Positions 27,261 through 36,555 are shown, numbered from the stretch's first letter. The stretch: DNA of 64,000 nucleotides from Pseudoselenomonas ruminis (GCF_008271295.1 NZ_VTOY01000001.1:372001-436000), one strand, 5' to 3'. Notes: generated from the sequence alone by a model not told the origin. Made by a program: numbers and translations.

Positions 27261-28382
27261 ATGTTTTTTAAGGGAAACTATTCCAAACGGTTTCGAAACG
27301 TACTGATATTGACAGGCCTCGGTGCCAGCCTGTCGGCACCAATTGCCCTGGCTGCAGCAATCCCGGCCGATTCGCCCAATATTCAATACTTTGGGCGTTG
27401 GGATAAACAGGGTAATTCGGTCGTCACGGGGCAGGGGGCTGTCTACCTCAAGGCCAACTTTACGGGTACGAGTCTCAAGGCTGACCTTGGCGGCAGTCCG
27501 GATGTCTGGTGGCGTGTCAGTATTGACGATGGGGAATTTCGCCGCTTTAAGCCAGCGGGAAATGAAACCGTGCTGGCAGAGCATCTTTCGAAGGGAGACC
27601 ATAAGGTGCTCTTGGTCCGCTCGACCGAAGGAGAGGCAGGGCTTAGCACCTTTGGCGGCTTTACGCTCGACAAAAAAGCCAAGCTGTTAAAACCGGACCG
27701 CCTGAAGACAAGGCGGCTTGAGTTCGTCGGCGATTCAATTACGGCCGGGGCTTTTAATGACCGCTGGCAGCCCGGGAAATATCACGACAAGGAAGATAAC
27801 GACCAGGCCTATGGGCCGCTCTTGTCGCGGATGCTTGGGGCTGACTACAGTGTGCTCGCGCGCTCGGGAGAAGGCGTAGTCCTCAATTACCGGGAGCAGG
27901 ACCACGCTGCCGAAATGCACACGGCCGACCGCTATTGGCGCACCTTCTGTGAGACTGAAAATCCCGCGGATTACAATCCCGTTTGGGATTCGCGGAAATT
28001 CCCGGTGGACGCTGTCATCGTTTCGATTGGCACCAACGATTTTTCGCTGAATCATGAGCCGCCAGGGCGGTATTATTTTGAAGCGGGCTTCCGGAATCTG
28101 CTGCAGGAGATTCGCAGCGTCAATCCCGGCAAGCCGATTATCTGTGTGGCGCCGATTCCATCGATTATTGGCACGAATTGTGCCAAATGGGAAGCCAATG
28201 CGGTTCGCGAGTTAAAGGAAAGCGGGGAAGAGGACCTCTATTTCATCCCTGTCAACGATAAAGAGCCGCTGCTTTCTTCCGATGATTTTGCCGGGGATGA
28301 TACACATCCGATAGACAAAGGTCATCAAAAAATCGCCAGCTTTTTAAAGGATAAGGTTGCTGACATCCTTGGCTGGAAATAA
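27261..28382 (+). CDS. Secreted SGNH esterase, carbohydrate esterase family 2-like
   Basis: 373 residues with a signal peptide (about 10-34, ending LAAAIPA). The N-terminal half (about 40-145) is a beta-sandwich-like region as in CE2 esterases. The C-terminal half is SGNH: GDSITAG (block I, nucleophile Ser about 158), GTNDFS (block III, about 256-261) and DDTHPIDKGH (block V with Asp and His). CE2 enzymes remove acetyl groups from xylan or similar glycans. ftsK ends 32 bp upstream and may be cotranscribed by accident. Confidence 0.82.
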   Translation: MFFKGNYSKRFRNVLILTGLGASLSAPIALAAAIPADSPNIQYFGRWDKQGNSVVTGQGAVYLKANFTGTSLKADLGGSPDVWWRVSIDDGEFRRFKPAGNETVLAEHLSKGDHKVLLVRSTEGEAGLSTFGGFTLDKKAKLLKPDRLKTRRLEFVGDSITAGAFNDRWQPGKYHDKEDNDQAYGPLLSRMLGADYSVLARSGEGVVLNYREQDHAAEMHTADRYWRTFCETENPADYNPVWDSRKFPVDAVIVSIGTNDFSLNHEPPGRYYFEAGFRNLLQEIRSVNPGKPIICVAPIPSIIGTNCAKWEANAVRELKESGEEDLYFIPVNDKEPLLSSDDFAGDDTHPIDKGHQKIASFLKDKVADILGWK

Positions 28383-28386
28383 ATGT

Positions 28387-28415
28387 TTCACAACCGCTGA
28401 AAATTGTGCTAAAAT
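28387..28415 (+). promoter_or_regulatory. Promoter of alaS
   Basis: TTCACA (28387-28392), 17 bp, TAAAAT (28410-28415) preceded by TGC. The leader is about 66 nt and holds a small hairpin CAGTGA/TCACTG (28443-28458), too short for a T-box. Confidence 0.7.
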
Positions 28416-28488
28416 ATTTAGCTAGATATTGTTAAAATACAACAGTGAGCAATCACTGCTGAAAATACCTATATGGGGGTAGATTTTT

Positions 28489-31116
28489 TTGAAGTACATG
28501 AGTGGTAATGAACTGCGCGAAGCATATCTGCAGTTCTTTTCCGAGAAAAAAGGCCATCTGCGCCTGCCGAGCTTTTCGCTGATTCCGAAAGATGACCCGA
28601 CGCTCCTGCTGATTGGTGCTGGTATGGCTCCGCTGAAGCCGTTCTTTACGGGCAAGATGAAACCGCCTCGCACCCGCGTCACGACGAGCCAGCGCTGCGT
28701 TCGCACGGGTGATATCGAAAACGTTGGCCGCACGGCACGTCACCAGACTTTCTTCGAAATGCTGGGTAACTTCTCGTTTGGCGATTACTTCAAAGGTGAA
28801 GCTATTCCTTGGGCTTGGGAGTTCCTGACCGAAGTTGTGGAACTGCCGAAAGACAAACTCTGGGTAACGGTTTATCCGGACGATGATGAAGCAATCGAAA
28901 TCTGGAAATCCCAGCCGGGCTTCCCGCAGGATCACATCGTAAAACTCGATGACAACTTCTGGGAAATCGGCCCTGGTCCCTGCGGCCCGGACTCCGAGAT
29001 TTACATTGACCTCGGCGAAGAGCGCGGCTGTGGCTCGCCGGACTGTGCTGTCGGCTGCGACTGCGACCGTTATCTTGAAATCTGGAACCTCGTATTCACG
29101 CAGTACGACAAACAGGAAGATGGTTCTTACGCTAACCTCGCGCATAAGAACATCGATACGGGCTGCGGTCTTGAGCGTCTCGCTTCGGTCGTTCAGAACA
29201 AGAAGACCAACTTCGAGACGGACCTTCTCTATCCGATTATCGAATACACGTCGAAGGTTTCCGGCGTTGCCTATGGCGACGATGCCGAAAAAGACGTATC
29301 TTTGAAGGTTATCGCTGACCATGCACGTTCCATGGCTATCATGATTATGGATGGCATCCTGCCGTCGAACGAGGGCCGTGGTTATGTCCTGCGCCGCATT
29401 CTGCGCCGTGCAATCCGTCATGGCCGCATGCTCGGTATCAAGGACAAATTCCTCGAAGGTGCCGTTGACGCCGCTGTCAACATTTATCGCGGTGCCAAAG
29501 ACTTTGAGGAGCTCGTCAACAAAGCTGATTACATCAAAAAGGTCATCAGCATCGAGGAAGACCGCTTTGCCGCTACGCTGAACCAGGGTATGGAACTCCT
29601 CAATGGGGAGATTGAAACCGTTAAGGCTGCTGGCAAAAAAGAACTCGACGGCGAAGTTGTCTTCAAGCTTTACGATACGTTTGGTTTCCCGTGGGAACTC
29701 ACGGAAGAAATTCTGCACGAAAATGGCCTCGACCTTGACAAAGACGGTTTCGAGAAGGCCATGGAAGAGCAGCGCACGCGTGCCCGCAACGCCCGTGCCG
29801 AAAATACGCGCGTTGCCGTACCAGACCTTTCGAGCATCGATGTCAGCAAGCTCGTAGTCGATGAAACGGCTACGGAAGGCAAAGTTGTCGCTATCTGGAA
29901 AGATGGCGTTCTCGTCGATGAGATTACCGATGGTCAGGAAGCTGGTATCATTCTCGACAAGACGCCGTTCTATGCGGAAGGTGGCGGACAGGTCGGCGAC
30001 GAAGGCCTGTTTGTCAGCGAATTTGGCCGCATCAAGGCAGTCAATGCCAAGAAGCTGCCGGATGGCACGGTCTACCATGAAGCATATGTAGAAGAAGGCC
30101 AGCTTAAAGTCGGCGAAACGGTCAAGATTGAAGTCGACCAGGTGAAGAAACTGGCTTCGGCTCGCAACCATACGGCTACGCATCTTTTGCAGGCTGCCCT
30201 CAAACAGGTCGTCGGCGATCAGGTCAATCAGGCTGGTTCCTCCGTTACGCCGGAGCGCCTGCGCTTCGACTTCACGAACTTTGAACCGGTTACGGCTCAG
30301 CAGCTCGCCGATGTCGAAGAGCTCGTCAACAGCGTAATCCTCAAAGGCCAGGACGTTGAGATTTCCCACATGAGCATTGACGAAGCCAAAGAGGCTGGTG
30401 CAATGGCACTGTTCTCCGAGAAATACGGTGACGTCGTCCGCGTTGTCAAAGTTCCGGGCTTCTCGATGGAACTCTGCGCTGGTTCGCATGTCAAGAACGT
30501 CGGTCAGGTCGGCATGTTCAAGATTGTCAGTGAATCCGGTGTAGCTTCGGGCGTTCGCCGCATTGAGGCTATCACGGGTAAAGCTGCGCTTGACTATGTC
30601 AACGATAAGATGGCCATCCTGGCTAATGCTGCTTCGCTTCTCAAGACCAAAGAGGAAGAAGTACCGGCTCAGATTGAAAAGGTACAGGCTGAAGGCAAGG
30701 AAATGAGCAAACAGCTCGCCGAAGTTGCCGAAATGCGCGAAAAAGCCGATGCGCAGAATCTGCTGGCAGGCCTCAAGACGGTCAAAGGCGTCAATGTCGT
30801 CTGCGGTAAATCCAGCGTTTCCAGCATGGATGAACTCCGTGACGTTGCTGATATGACCAGCTCCAAGGTCGAATCGCCGAGTGTTGTCGTTCTGGCTTGC
30901 GCGAATGACGGCAAAGTCAACCTCGTTGTCAAAGCAGATAAAGCTGCTGTTGCCAAGGGCATCCATGCCGGCAAAATCATTAAGGAAGCTGCACAGACCG
31001 TCGGTGGCGGCGGTGGCGGCCGTCCGGATATGGCTCAGGCAGGCGGTAAGAATGCCGAGGCATTGCCGAAAGCTTTTGATAAAGCACTGGAAGTAATTGA
31101 GAGCCAGCTCGGTTAA
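28489..31116 (+). CDS. alaS: Alanyl-tRNA synthetase
   Basis: 875 residues, full length. Class II core at the N-terminus (motif 1 LRLPSFSLIP; RHQTFFEMLGNFSFGDYFK; GLERLASV). The editing domain has zinc/catalytic HTATHLLQAAL (about 560) and CAGSHVKNVG (about 663). A coiled-coil and the C-Ala domain with a GGGGGGRPDMAQAGG segment finish it. The start is TTG 28489, 8 nt after GGGGG; the ATG at 28498 would be too far. Confidence 0.97.
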   Translation: MKYMSGNELREAYLQFFSEKKGHLRLPSFSLIPKDDPTLLLIGAGMAPLKPFFTGKMKPPRTRVTTSQRCVRTGDIENVGRTARHQTFFEMLGNFSFGDYFKGEAIPWAWEFLTEVVELPKDKLWVTVYPDDDEAIEIWKSQPGFPQDHIVKLDDNFWEIGPGPCGPDSEIYIDLGEERGCGSPDCAVGCDCDRYLEIWNLVFTQYDKQEDGSYANLAHKNIDTGCGLERLASVVQNKKTNFETDLLYPIIEYTSKVSGVAYGDDAEKDVSLKVIADHARSMAIMIMDGILPSNEGRGYVLRRILRRAIRHGRMLGIKDKFLEGAVDAAVNIYRGAKDFEELVNKADYIKKVISIEEDRFAATLNQGMELLNGEIETVKAAGKKELDGEVVFKLYDTFGFPWELTEEILHENGLDLDKDGFEKAMEEQRTRARNARAENTRVAVPDLSSIDVSKLVVDETATEGKVVAIWKDGVLVDEITDGQEAGIILDKTPFYAEGGGQVGDEGLFVSEFGRIKAVNAKKLPDGTVYHEAYVEEGQLKVGETVKIEVDQVKKLASARNHTATHLLQAALKQVVGDQVNQAGSSVTPERLRFDFTNFEPVTAQQLADVEELVNSVILKGQDVEISHMSIDEAKEAGAMALFSEKYGDVVRVVKVPGFSMELCAGSHVKNVGQVGMFKIVSESGVASGVRRIEAITGKAALDYVNDKMAILANAASLLKTKEEEVPAQIEKVQAEGKEMSKQLAEVAEMREKADAQNLLAGLKTVKGVNVVCGKSSVSSMDELRDVADMTSSKVESPSVVVLACANDGKVNLVVKADKAAVAKGIHAGKIIKEAAQTVGGGGGGRPDMAQAGGKNAEALPKAFDKALEVIESQLG

Positions 31117-31135
31117 ACCAACATATAAGTGAACA

Positions 31136-31170
31136 GACTCCCTCATTATTGAGGGAGTCGTTCTTACTTT
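31136..31170 (+). terminator. Terminator after alaS
   Basis: A perfect 10-bp stem GACTCCCTCA / TGAGGGAGTC (31136-31159), loop TTAT, then a T-rich tail. Confidence 0.8.
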
Positions 31171-31188
31171 GCAAAGGAGGTTCCGGCA

Positions 31189-32235
31189 ATGGAAGTCGAT
31201 ATTACAAACAAGGCGAATAAAATAATCCGTTATGGACTCATTGGCCTGGTGCTCTTGGCGCTTATCGTCAGCACTGGCGTTTACTTTTATCAGCATCACA
31301 ACAAGACGCTGACCATTTACGATGCACAGGTTACGGGCGACATCGTACAGGCAAAGGCAAAATCGCCCGGCAAGATTACGGAAATCGTCGTAAGCGATGG
31401 CGACCATGTCGAAGCGGGCGATGTAATCGCCCGCATGGAATCGAGCATCACCGACGAACAGATCCAGCAGCTCGAGCAGAATGTCAAACTGGCCCAGCAA
31501 AGTCTGGAGCAGCTCAAAAAAGGGGCGACGATGACGCTGCCGGCCGCACCGCAGACGCAGGCACCAAGTGCACCGTCCTATAGTGCCAGTTCCCAGCGCG
31601 AGGTCGCAAGACTGCGCGCTAAGCTGGCGGCTATGCAGGCCAATCCTGATGCTTATGCGCGCAAAGAAATCCAAAGCGTACAAGCTGAGTTGAATGCCGC
31701 TCAGGCTGCGGCATCGGTGCCGGCAACGCCATCGGTTCCGGCACCATCACCAGCACCAACGGCTGCACCGACAGTACCGCAGAATCCCGATATCATCAAG
31801 CAGGCAGAAATGCAGGTACAGGTTGCCCAGGCAGCATTGGACAATGCCAAAGAGGCGCAGCAGGCAACCGACATTCTGGCCCCGACGGCAGGAACCGTTA
31901 TGCTCATCGATGATATCGCCGAAGGCGCCGAGGTAAAAGCCGATCAGGTGGTTGTCAATCTGATGGACCCGGAAAATGCCTGGGTAGAAGCCAAGGTCAC
32001 GCCGGAGCAGGCCAAGAACATCCGGCTCGGTCAGTTTGCCGCTTACGAACTCGATAAGCACAAGCTGCAAGGGTCGGTAAAAGATATTGTTGACCCGTCA
32101 AATGATGAAAGCGGGGAACAGGCTGATGCCGATGGTGACAGCCGCGTTACGGTTCGGATCTCTTTGCCGTCAGGTTTGAGTTTTACGCTTAAGCCCGGCA
32201 TGACGACAACGCTGAAGTTTGCAATTGGCGGTTAA
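31189..32235 (+). CDS. HlyD/EmrA-like membrane fusion (periplasmic adaptor) protein
   Basis: 348 residues, AAAGGAGG before the ATG. One N-terminal membrane helix (about 15-33), then a biotinyl-lipoyl-like half (AKSPGKITEIVVSDGDHVEAGDVIARM). A coiled-coil hairpin interrupted by a Pro/Ala/Ser-rich stretch (about 115-200) follows, then the second lipoyl half ILAPTAGTVMLID. A beta-barrel domain ends TLKPGMTTTLKF. Such proteins link inner-membrane pumps to an outer-membrane channel. No pump gene is adjacent, so the partner is elsewhere. Confidence 0.85.
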   Translation: MEVDITNKANKIIRYGLIGLVLLALIVSTGVYFYQHHNKTLTIYDAQVTGDIVQAKAKSPGKITEIVVSDGDHVEAGDVIARMESSITDEQIQQLEQNVKLAQQSLEQLKKGATMTLPAAPQTQAPSAPSYSASSQREVARLRAKLAAMQANPDAYARKEIQSVQAELNAAQAAASVPATPSVPAPSPAPTAAPTVPQNPDIIKQAEMQVQVAQAALDNAKEAQQATDILAPTAGTVMLIDDIAEGAEVKADQVVVNLMDPENAWVEAKVTPEQAKNIRLGQFAAYELDKHKLQGSVKDIVDPSNDESGEQADADGDSRVTVRISLPSGLSFTLKPGMTTTLKFAIGG

Positions 32236-32291
32236 TTGTCTTCAATAAAAAGACAAAATGATACAATATCTACAAAACTAAACGATATTTT

Positions 32292-32336
32292 GCCCTTTGT
32301 CATAAAATTGTAATGACAAAGGGCTTTCTTTTTTCC
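32292..32336 (+). terminator. Terminator before the histidine operon
   Basis: A 12-bp stem GCCCTTTGTCAT / ATGACAAAGGGC with a 9-nt loop (32292-32324), followed by a T-run of ten with one C. Confidence 0.9.
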
Positions 32337-32344
32337 ATGGCCTA

Positions 32345-32353
32345 TGTTATAAT
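32345..32353 (+). promoter_or_regulatory. Extended -10 promoter of the yerC-hisZ transcript
   Basis: TGT precedes TATAAT (32348-32353). The -35 region is weak. First promoter of the histidine cluster. Confidence 0.6.
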
Positions 32354-32413
32354 GACAGGTAATTTCACGAACTAAAGGAATAAAGACGGAAAGAAAAACA
32401 GGAGGATACTATC

Positions 32414-32710
32414 ATGGTTAATCCAAAACTGAAGGACAAGCTCAATGACCAGCTTTGTCAGGCAGTTCTGTCGCTGAACAATATGGATGAGTGCTATCAG
32501 TTTTTTGAAGATATTTGCACAATCAGCGAACTTAAATCAATGTCCCAGCGATTGGAAGTCGCAAGGATGCTCCAGGCAGGTCATACTTATGATGAAATCG
32601 TCGAGCAGACTGGAGCCAGCACGGCGACAATCAGCCGTGTCAAACGGTGTTTAAATTATGGTGCGGACGGTTACAAGACAGTCCTCGAACGGCTGCCGAA
32701 ATCCGAGTAA
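32414..32710 (+). CDS. YerC/YecD TrpR-like DNA-binding regulator
   Basis: 98 residues, preceded by AGGAGG. The whole protein is a TrpR-like all-helical fold with a helix-turn-helix at TYDEIVEQTGASTATISRVK. It belongs to the YerC family of Firmicutes, whose members have been proposed to control histidine genes. It is the first gene of the histidine cluster here, which fits an autogenous regulator of the operon. A candidate operator lies before hisG at 34477-34499. Ligand and target are inference. Confidence 0.85.
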   Translation: MVNPKLKDKLNDQLCQAVLSLNNMDECYQFFEDICTISELKSMSQRLEVARMLQAGHTYDEIVEQTGASTATISRVKRCLNYGADGYKTVLERLPKSE

Positions 32711-32745
32711 TCGCACAAAGCTATCAAATAAGGAGCGAAGAACCG

Positions 32746-33930
32746 ATGGAAAAAGATAAGAACGTTTTGGAAATCCCTTATGGTACCCGCGACTTTCTGC
32801 CAAGCGAGGCAGCAGATAAGCGCGCAATTGAAACAAAACTTGCCGAACTCTTTGCCGAATGGGGGTACGAAGAAGTCGTTACACCGACGATTGAATACCT
32901 CGATAATCTTACGCTGGGCAGCAGCGTGAGCCTTCAGGACCATCTGTTCAAGCTCTTTGACAGGGATAACCGGACGCTGGCGCTTCGCCATGAAATGACC
33001 ACGCCGATTGCACGCCTTGTGAGCAGCCGCTTAAAAGACTATCCGCTGCCGATGAAATTGTCGTATATCAGCAGCGTATTTCGTCAGGAACAAACGCAGA
33101 TGGGACGCCAGTGCGAATTCCATCAGGCTGGTGTTGAACTCATGGGGAGCACGAGCGCCTTTGCCGATGCTGAGATTCTCGCGTTGGCCATTCAGGGGCT
33201 CTTGCGCTCCGGGCTCAAGGATTTCCAGATTTGCCTGGGGCAGGTAGAATTCCTTAACGGCATTATGGAGCAGTATCAACTGCCGGCTGAGGCAAAGGAT
33301 AAGCTAAAGGCCGCCATGGAGCAGCGCAACCTCGTTGAGCTTGAAACGCTCGTTGACCAGTTGGGACTTTCGGATAATGCCAAAGCCGTGCTGAAAAAAC
33401 TGCCGCTCTTGAATGGCGGTGAAGCGATGCTCAAGAGTGCCTATGATTTGGCCCTCAATGAGCAGAGCCGCCGCGCACTGGATAATCTGTCGGAAATCTA
33501 TCGGCTGCTTAAATCCTATGGGGTCGAGCAGTATGTGCGTTTTGACCTCGGAATTATCCGCGATTTCAGTTACTACACGGGCATGGTGTTTGAAGCATAC
33601 ACGCCGGGGCTTGGCTTCCCGCTTTGTGGCGGCGGCCGCTACGACCATCTGCTGTCTGACTTTGGCAATGCCTGCCCGGCTACGGGCTTTGGCATGGGGA
33701 TTGAGCGAATCCTTTTGGCCCTCGAGCGTCAGGGACTTGAAAAACCGAAACGGGCCCGCAATATCTATCTTTCCTATGCCGCTGGCAAGGAAGCACAGGC
33801 CGTTGAACGCGCCAGAGTGCTCCGCCAGGAAGGGAAGACGGTAGAACTTGCCTTGACACCGCAGGATAAAGCCGAAGCCGTAAAAATGCAGCAGGCCAAA
33901 GGCTATGCCGAACTGGTTTACCTCGCATGA
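32746..33930 (+). CDS. hisZ: ATP phosphoribosyltransferase regulatory subunit HisZ
   Basis: 394 residues from ATG 32746 (AAGGAGCG before it). HisZ is a catalytically inactive HisRS paralogue that binds short HisG and gives histidine feedback. The HisRS-like core is visible (IPYGTRDFLPSEA; ISSVFRQEQTQMGRQCEFHQAG; CGGGRYDHLLSDFG; GFGMGIERIL), and there is no anticodon-binding domain. The companion hisG downstream is of the short type that requires HisZ. It overlaps the next gene by 4 bp. Confidence 0.93.
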   Translation: MEKDKNVLEIPYGTRDFLPSEAADKRAIETKLAELFAEWGYEEVVTPTIEYLDNLTLGSSVSLQDHLFKLFDRDNRTLALRHEMTTPIARLVSSRLKDYPLPMKLSYISSVFRQEQTQMGRQCEFHQAGVELMGSTSAFADAEILALAIQGLLRSGLKDFQICLGQVEFLNGIMEQYQLPAEAKDKLKAAMEQRNLVELETLVDQLGLSDNAKAVLKKLPLLNGGEAMLKSAYDLALNEQSRRALDNLSEIYRLLKSYGVEQYVRFDLGIIRDFSYYTGMVFEAYTPGLGFPLCGGGRYDHLLSDFGNACPATGFGMGIERILLALERQGLEKPKRARNIYLSYAAGKEAQAVERARVLRQEGKTVELALTPQDKAEAVKMQQAKGYAELVYLA

Positions 33931-34454
33931 TTCAGCGTATCCGGCAATTTTACCGTGCGCTGACGGCGCATATCAGCGAAAAGGACCGCGAGTTTATTGA
34001 CCGGTCAATTCCGGCCGCGGCCAGAGGCTTATTCTATCAAATGCATCCGGCGGACCAATACCATGCGCTTCATGTAGCTAAGACGGCCTTACAGCTTGTT
34101 GACAAGTCAAATTTGCCAATTGACCGGTCAATGCTTTTGCGCTGTGCCCTGCTCCATGATGTCGGCAGGGTAAAGGGCGACCTTGACATCTGGGGGAAAG
34201 TGCTGACGGTACTGCTCACGCATTATGCGCCAGCCTTTGCCCGCCGGATTGCCCGTAAAGATTGTGCGTCCTTCTGGGATAAGCCGGGCCATGCGCTGTA
34301 TGTCTATTATCATCATCCAGAAATCGGCGCGGCAAAGCTTCGGGCCATCGGTCTTGCGGAGGAAGCGGCGATTGTATCCCGCCATCATCAGGCGGCCTCA
34401 AGCGGCGATAGTGCTGTTTTGACAATCCTGCGGCAGGCAGATGAAAAAAATTAA
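33927..34454 (+). CDS. HD-domain protein
   Basis: 175 residues, start overlapping the hisZ stop (ATGA). HD-superfamily metal residues are present: YHALHVAKTAL (first His), ALLHDVGRVKGD (HD pair), an HALYVYYHHPEIG segment and SRHHQAA. HD proteins hydrolyse phosphate esters of nucleotides, but the substrate here is unknown. It lies between hisZ and the separate hisG promoter, so it belongs to the yerC-hisZ transcript. Three TTGACNNGTCAA dyads lie in its first 205 bp. Confidence 0.78.
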   Translation: MIQRIRQFYRALTAHISEKDREFIDRSIPAAARGLFYQMHPADQYHALHVAKTALQLVDKSNLPIDRSMLLRCALLHDVGRVKGDLDIWGKVLTVLLTHYAPAFARRIARKDCASFWDKPGHALYVYYHHPEIGAAKLRAIGLAEEAAIVSRHHQAASSGDSAVLTILRQADEKN

Positions 34455-34463
34455 CACATTTGC

Positions 34464-34499
34464 TTGACGTTTACAGGTTTACATGTTAGTATTGTAAAC
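34464..34499 (+). promoter_or_regulatory. Second his promoter with overlapping inverted-repeat operator
   Basis: TTGACG (34464-34469), 17 bp, TAGTAT (34487-34492) preceded by TGT. An inverted repeat GTTTACA (34477-34483) / TGTAAAC (34493-34499) spans the -10, and a further direct GTTTACA lies at 34469-34475. This is the layout of a repressor-controlled promoter for hisG onward. The YerC-like protein is the nearest candidate regulator. Confidence 0.7.
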
Positions 34500-34546
34500 A
34501 TATTAGCGCTTTAACAAGATAAAGAGTAGAAATCAGGAGGTCATAT

Positions 34547-35215
34547 ATGCAGTCAACTTCTATGGATTACCTGACAATTGCTCTGCCTAAAGGCAAGTTG
34601 TTTGGCCTGTCAGCAGATTTATTGGCAAAGATTGGTTATACAGCCGAAGGGCTTTCGGATAAATCGCGAAAACTCATCATCACCAACGAAGAGAAGAAAA
34701 TCAAATTTATTGTTTCCAAGACTGCCGATGTTCCGACTTATGTCGAATACGGTGCTGCTGACCTCGGTGTCATTGGCAAAGATGTCCTCTTGGAGTCGGG
34801 CAAAGATGTCTATGAGCTCCTGGACCTTGGTTTTGGCCGCTGTCATTTGATGATGGCGGTGCCAAAAGACGAAAAGCGGGCAAAGCTTTTGGATTATAAC
34901 CATACCCGTGTGGCAACGAAATTTCCGCATATCGCCGAGCAGTTCTTCAACCGCCACGGCATGCAGATGGAATACATCAAGCTCAACGGCTCCATTGAAC
35001 TCGGGCCGATTGTTGGGCTGTCGGAAAGCATTGTCGATATTGTCGAGACTGGCACGACACTGCGGGAAAACGGTCTTGAGGAAATCGTCTCCATTCAAGA
35101 TGCCACGGCCCGCCTAATCGCCAACCGCGTGAGCTTCAAGATGAAGTTTGACCGCATCCATACGATGATTTCCGATTTGCGTACGATTTTAGAAAGCGAG
35201 GCTGCTGCGAAATGA
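34547..35215 (+). CDS. hisG: ATP phosphoribosyltransferase catalytic subunit HisG (short form)
   Basis: 222 residues after AGGAGG. First and committed step of histidine synthesis, joining PRPP and ATP. ALPKGKL and the DVPTYVEYGAADLGVIGKD segment are family signatures, as is the PRPP loop IVETGTTLRENGL. The C-terminal regulatory domain of long HisG is absent, so HisZ upstream is required. It overlaps hisD by 4 bp. Confidence 0.96.
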   Translation: MQSTSMDYLTIALPKGKLFGLSADLLAKIGYTAEGLSDKSRKLIITNEEKKIKFIVSKTADVPTYVEYGAADLGVIGKDVLLESGKDVYELLDLGFGRCHLMMAVPKDEKRAKLLDYNHTRVATKFPHIAEQFFNRHGMQMEYIKLNGSIELGPIVGLSESIVDIVETGTTLRENGLEEIVSIQDATARLIANRVSFKMKFDRIHTMISDLRTILESEAAAK

Positions 35216-36549
35216 AGATTGTAAAAGCAAGCGAAGTTGGAGAATACGAAGTCGAGCGGCTGCTCACGAAAGCGGCGTTCGATGAAGTTGAGCTCAATCC
35301 CAAGATTCGTGAGGCCAATCGCAAGACCTTTGGCCGCGATATGAGCGCCGCTGAACTGGTCCGCCAGATTGTGGGCGATGTACGCAAGGACGGCGATAAA
35401 GCCGTTATCCATTATACGAAGCTCATCGACCGCGTGGAATTTACGCCAGCCGATTTTCTGGTATCGGAGGCTGAATTTGAAGCAGCCGAAAAAGAGGCTG
35501 ATCCCAAAGTGGTCGAGTCGTTAAAAAAAGCGGCCGAAAATGTCCGGAAGTATCATCAGGAACAGAAACCAAATTCCTGGATGACGTATCGCGAGCAGGG
35601 CTCGATTCTCGGGCAGTCCATCGTACCGCTTGACCGCGTTGGCATCTATGTGCCTGGCGGTACGGCAGCTTACCCGTCGTCGGTTATCATGAACGCGGTT
35701 CCGGCAACGGTGGCCGGTGTTCGCGAAATCATCATGATGGTGCCGCCGAAAAATGGCAAAATCAATCCCTATGTCTTGATTGCCGCCCGCGCCGCTGGCG
35801 TAAAGAAAATCTATAAAATCGGCGGTGCCCAGGCAATTGCTGCGATGGCATTTGGCACCGAGACGATTCCACGTGTCGATAAGATTACGGGCCCGGGCAA
35901 TATCTTTGTCACGTTGGCCAAAAAAGAAGTTTATGGCCACGTCGATATCGATATGCTCGCTGGCCCAAGTGAAATCCTCATCGTTGCCGATAAGACGGCT
36001 GACCCCGTTTATACGGCGGCGGATATGCTGAGCCAGGCCGAACATGACCCACTGGCATCCAGCATTGTCATCACCGACGATGAGGAACTGGCCCAGAAAG
36101 TAGCCAAGGAAGCCGAAAAACAGCTGGCTGAGCTGCCGCGCCGCGAAATTGCACAGGCATCGATTGACCGCAATGGCCTTATCGTCATTGCCGACGACAT
36201 GATGCAGGCGATGCGCTTTGCCAATGTATCGGCACCAGAGCACATGGAAATCTTAACGGAGCAGCCATTCCAGCTGCTGCCCTATGTGCGCCATGCCGGC
36301 GCCGTATTCCTTGGTGCTTATTCGCCCGAACCGCTCGGCGACTATTTTGCCGGGCCAAATCATGTACTGCCGACTGGCGGTACCGCCCGCTATTACAGCG
36401 TCTTAAATGTTGAGACGTTTATGAAACGCACGAGTATTATCTCGTATACCCAGCCTGCGCTTCAGGATGTCAGTGAGGATATCATCCGTCTGGCTGAGAC
36501 TGAAGGTTTGCAGGCACATGCAAATGCAATCCGTTTGAGGAGGAAGTAA
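35212..36549 (+). CDS. hisD: Histidinol dehydrogenase
   Basis: 445 residues. Zinc enzyme that oxidises histidinol to histidine through the aldehyde with two NAD. GIYVPGGTAAYPSSV and IGGAQAIAAMAFGTETIP are NAD/substrate signatures. LAGPSEILIVAD, SQAEHDPLASS (zinc-binding His), and APEHMEI (catalytic Glu-His) are in place. FAGPNHVLPTGGTARY follows. Translationally coupled to hisG. Confidence 0.97.
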   Translation: MKIVKASEVGEYEVERLLTKAAFDEVELNPKIREANRKTFGRDMSAAELVRQIVGDVRKDGDKAVIHYTKLIDRVEFTPADFLVSEAEFEAAEKEADPKVVESLKKAAENVRKYHQEQKPNSWMTYREQGSILGQSIVPLDRVGIYVPGGTAAYPSSVIMNAVPATVAGVREIIMMVPPKNGKINPYVLIAARAAGVKKIYKIGGAQAIAAMAFGTETIPRVDKITGPGNIFVTLAKKEVYGHVDIDMLAGPSEILIVADKTADPVYTAADMLSQAEHDPLASSIVITDDEELAQKVAKEAEKQLAELPRREIAQASIDRNGLIVIADDMMQAMRFANVSAPEHMEILTEQPFQLLPYVRHAGAVFLGAYSPEPLGDYFAGPNHVLPTGGTARYYSVLNVETFMKRTSIISYTQPALQDVSEDIIRLAETEGLQAHANAIRLRRK

Positions 36550-36555
36550 AATCCT

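Noticed and set aside
28383-28488. T-box leader for alaS
   Set aside because: The leader is only about 66 nt and lacks the T-box sequence and antiterminator.
28453-31683. A 1076-codon open frame on the minus strand
   Set aside because: Antisense shadow of alaS and the start of the HlyD-like gene; the high GC at codon ends keeps the opposite frame open.
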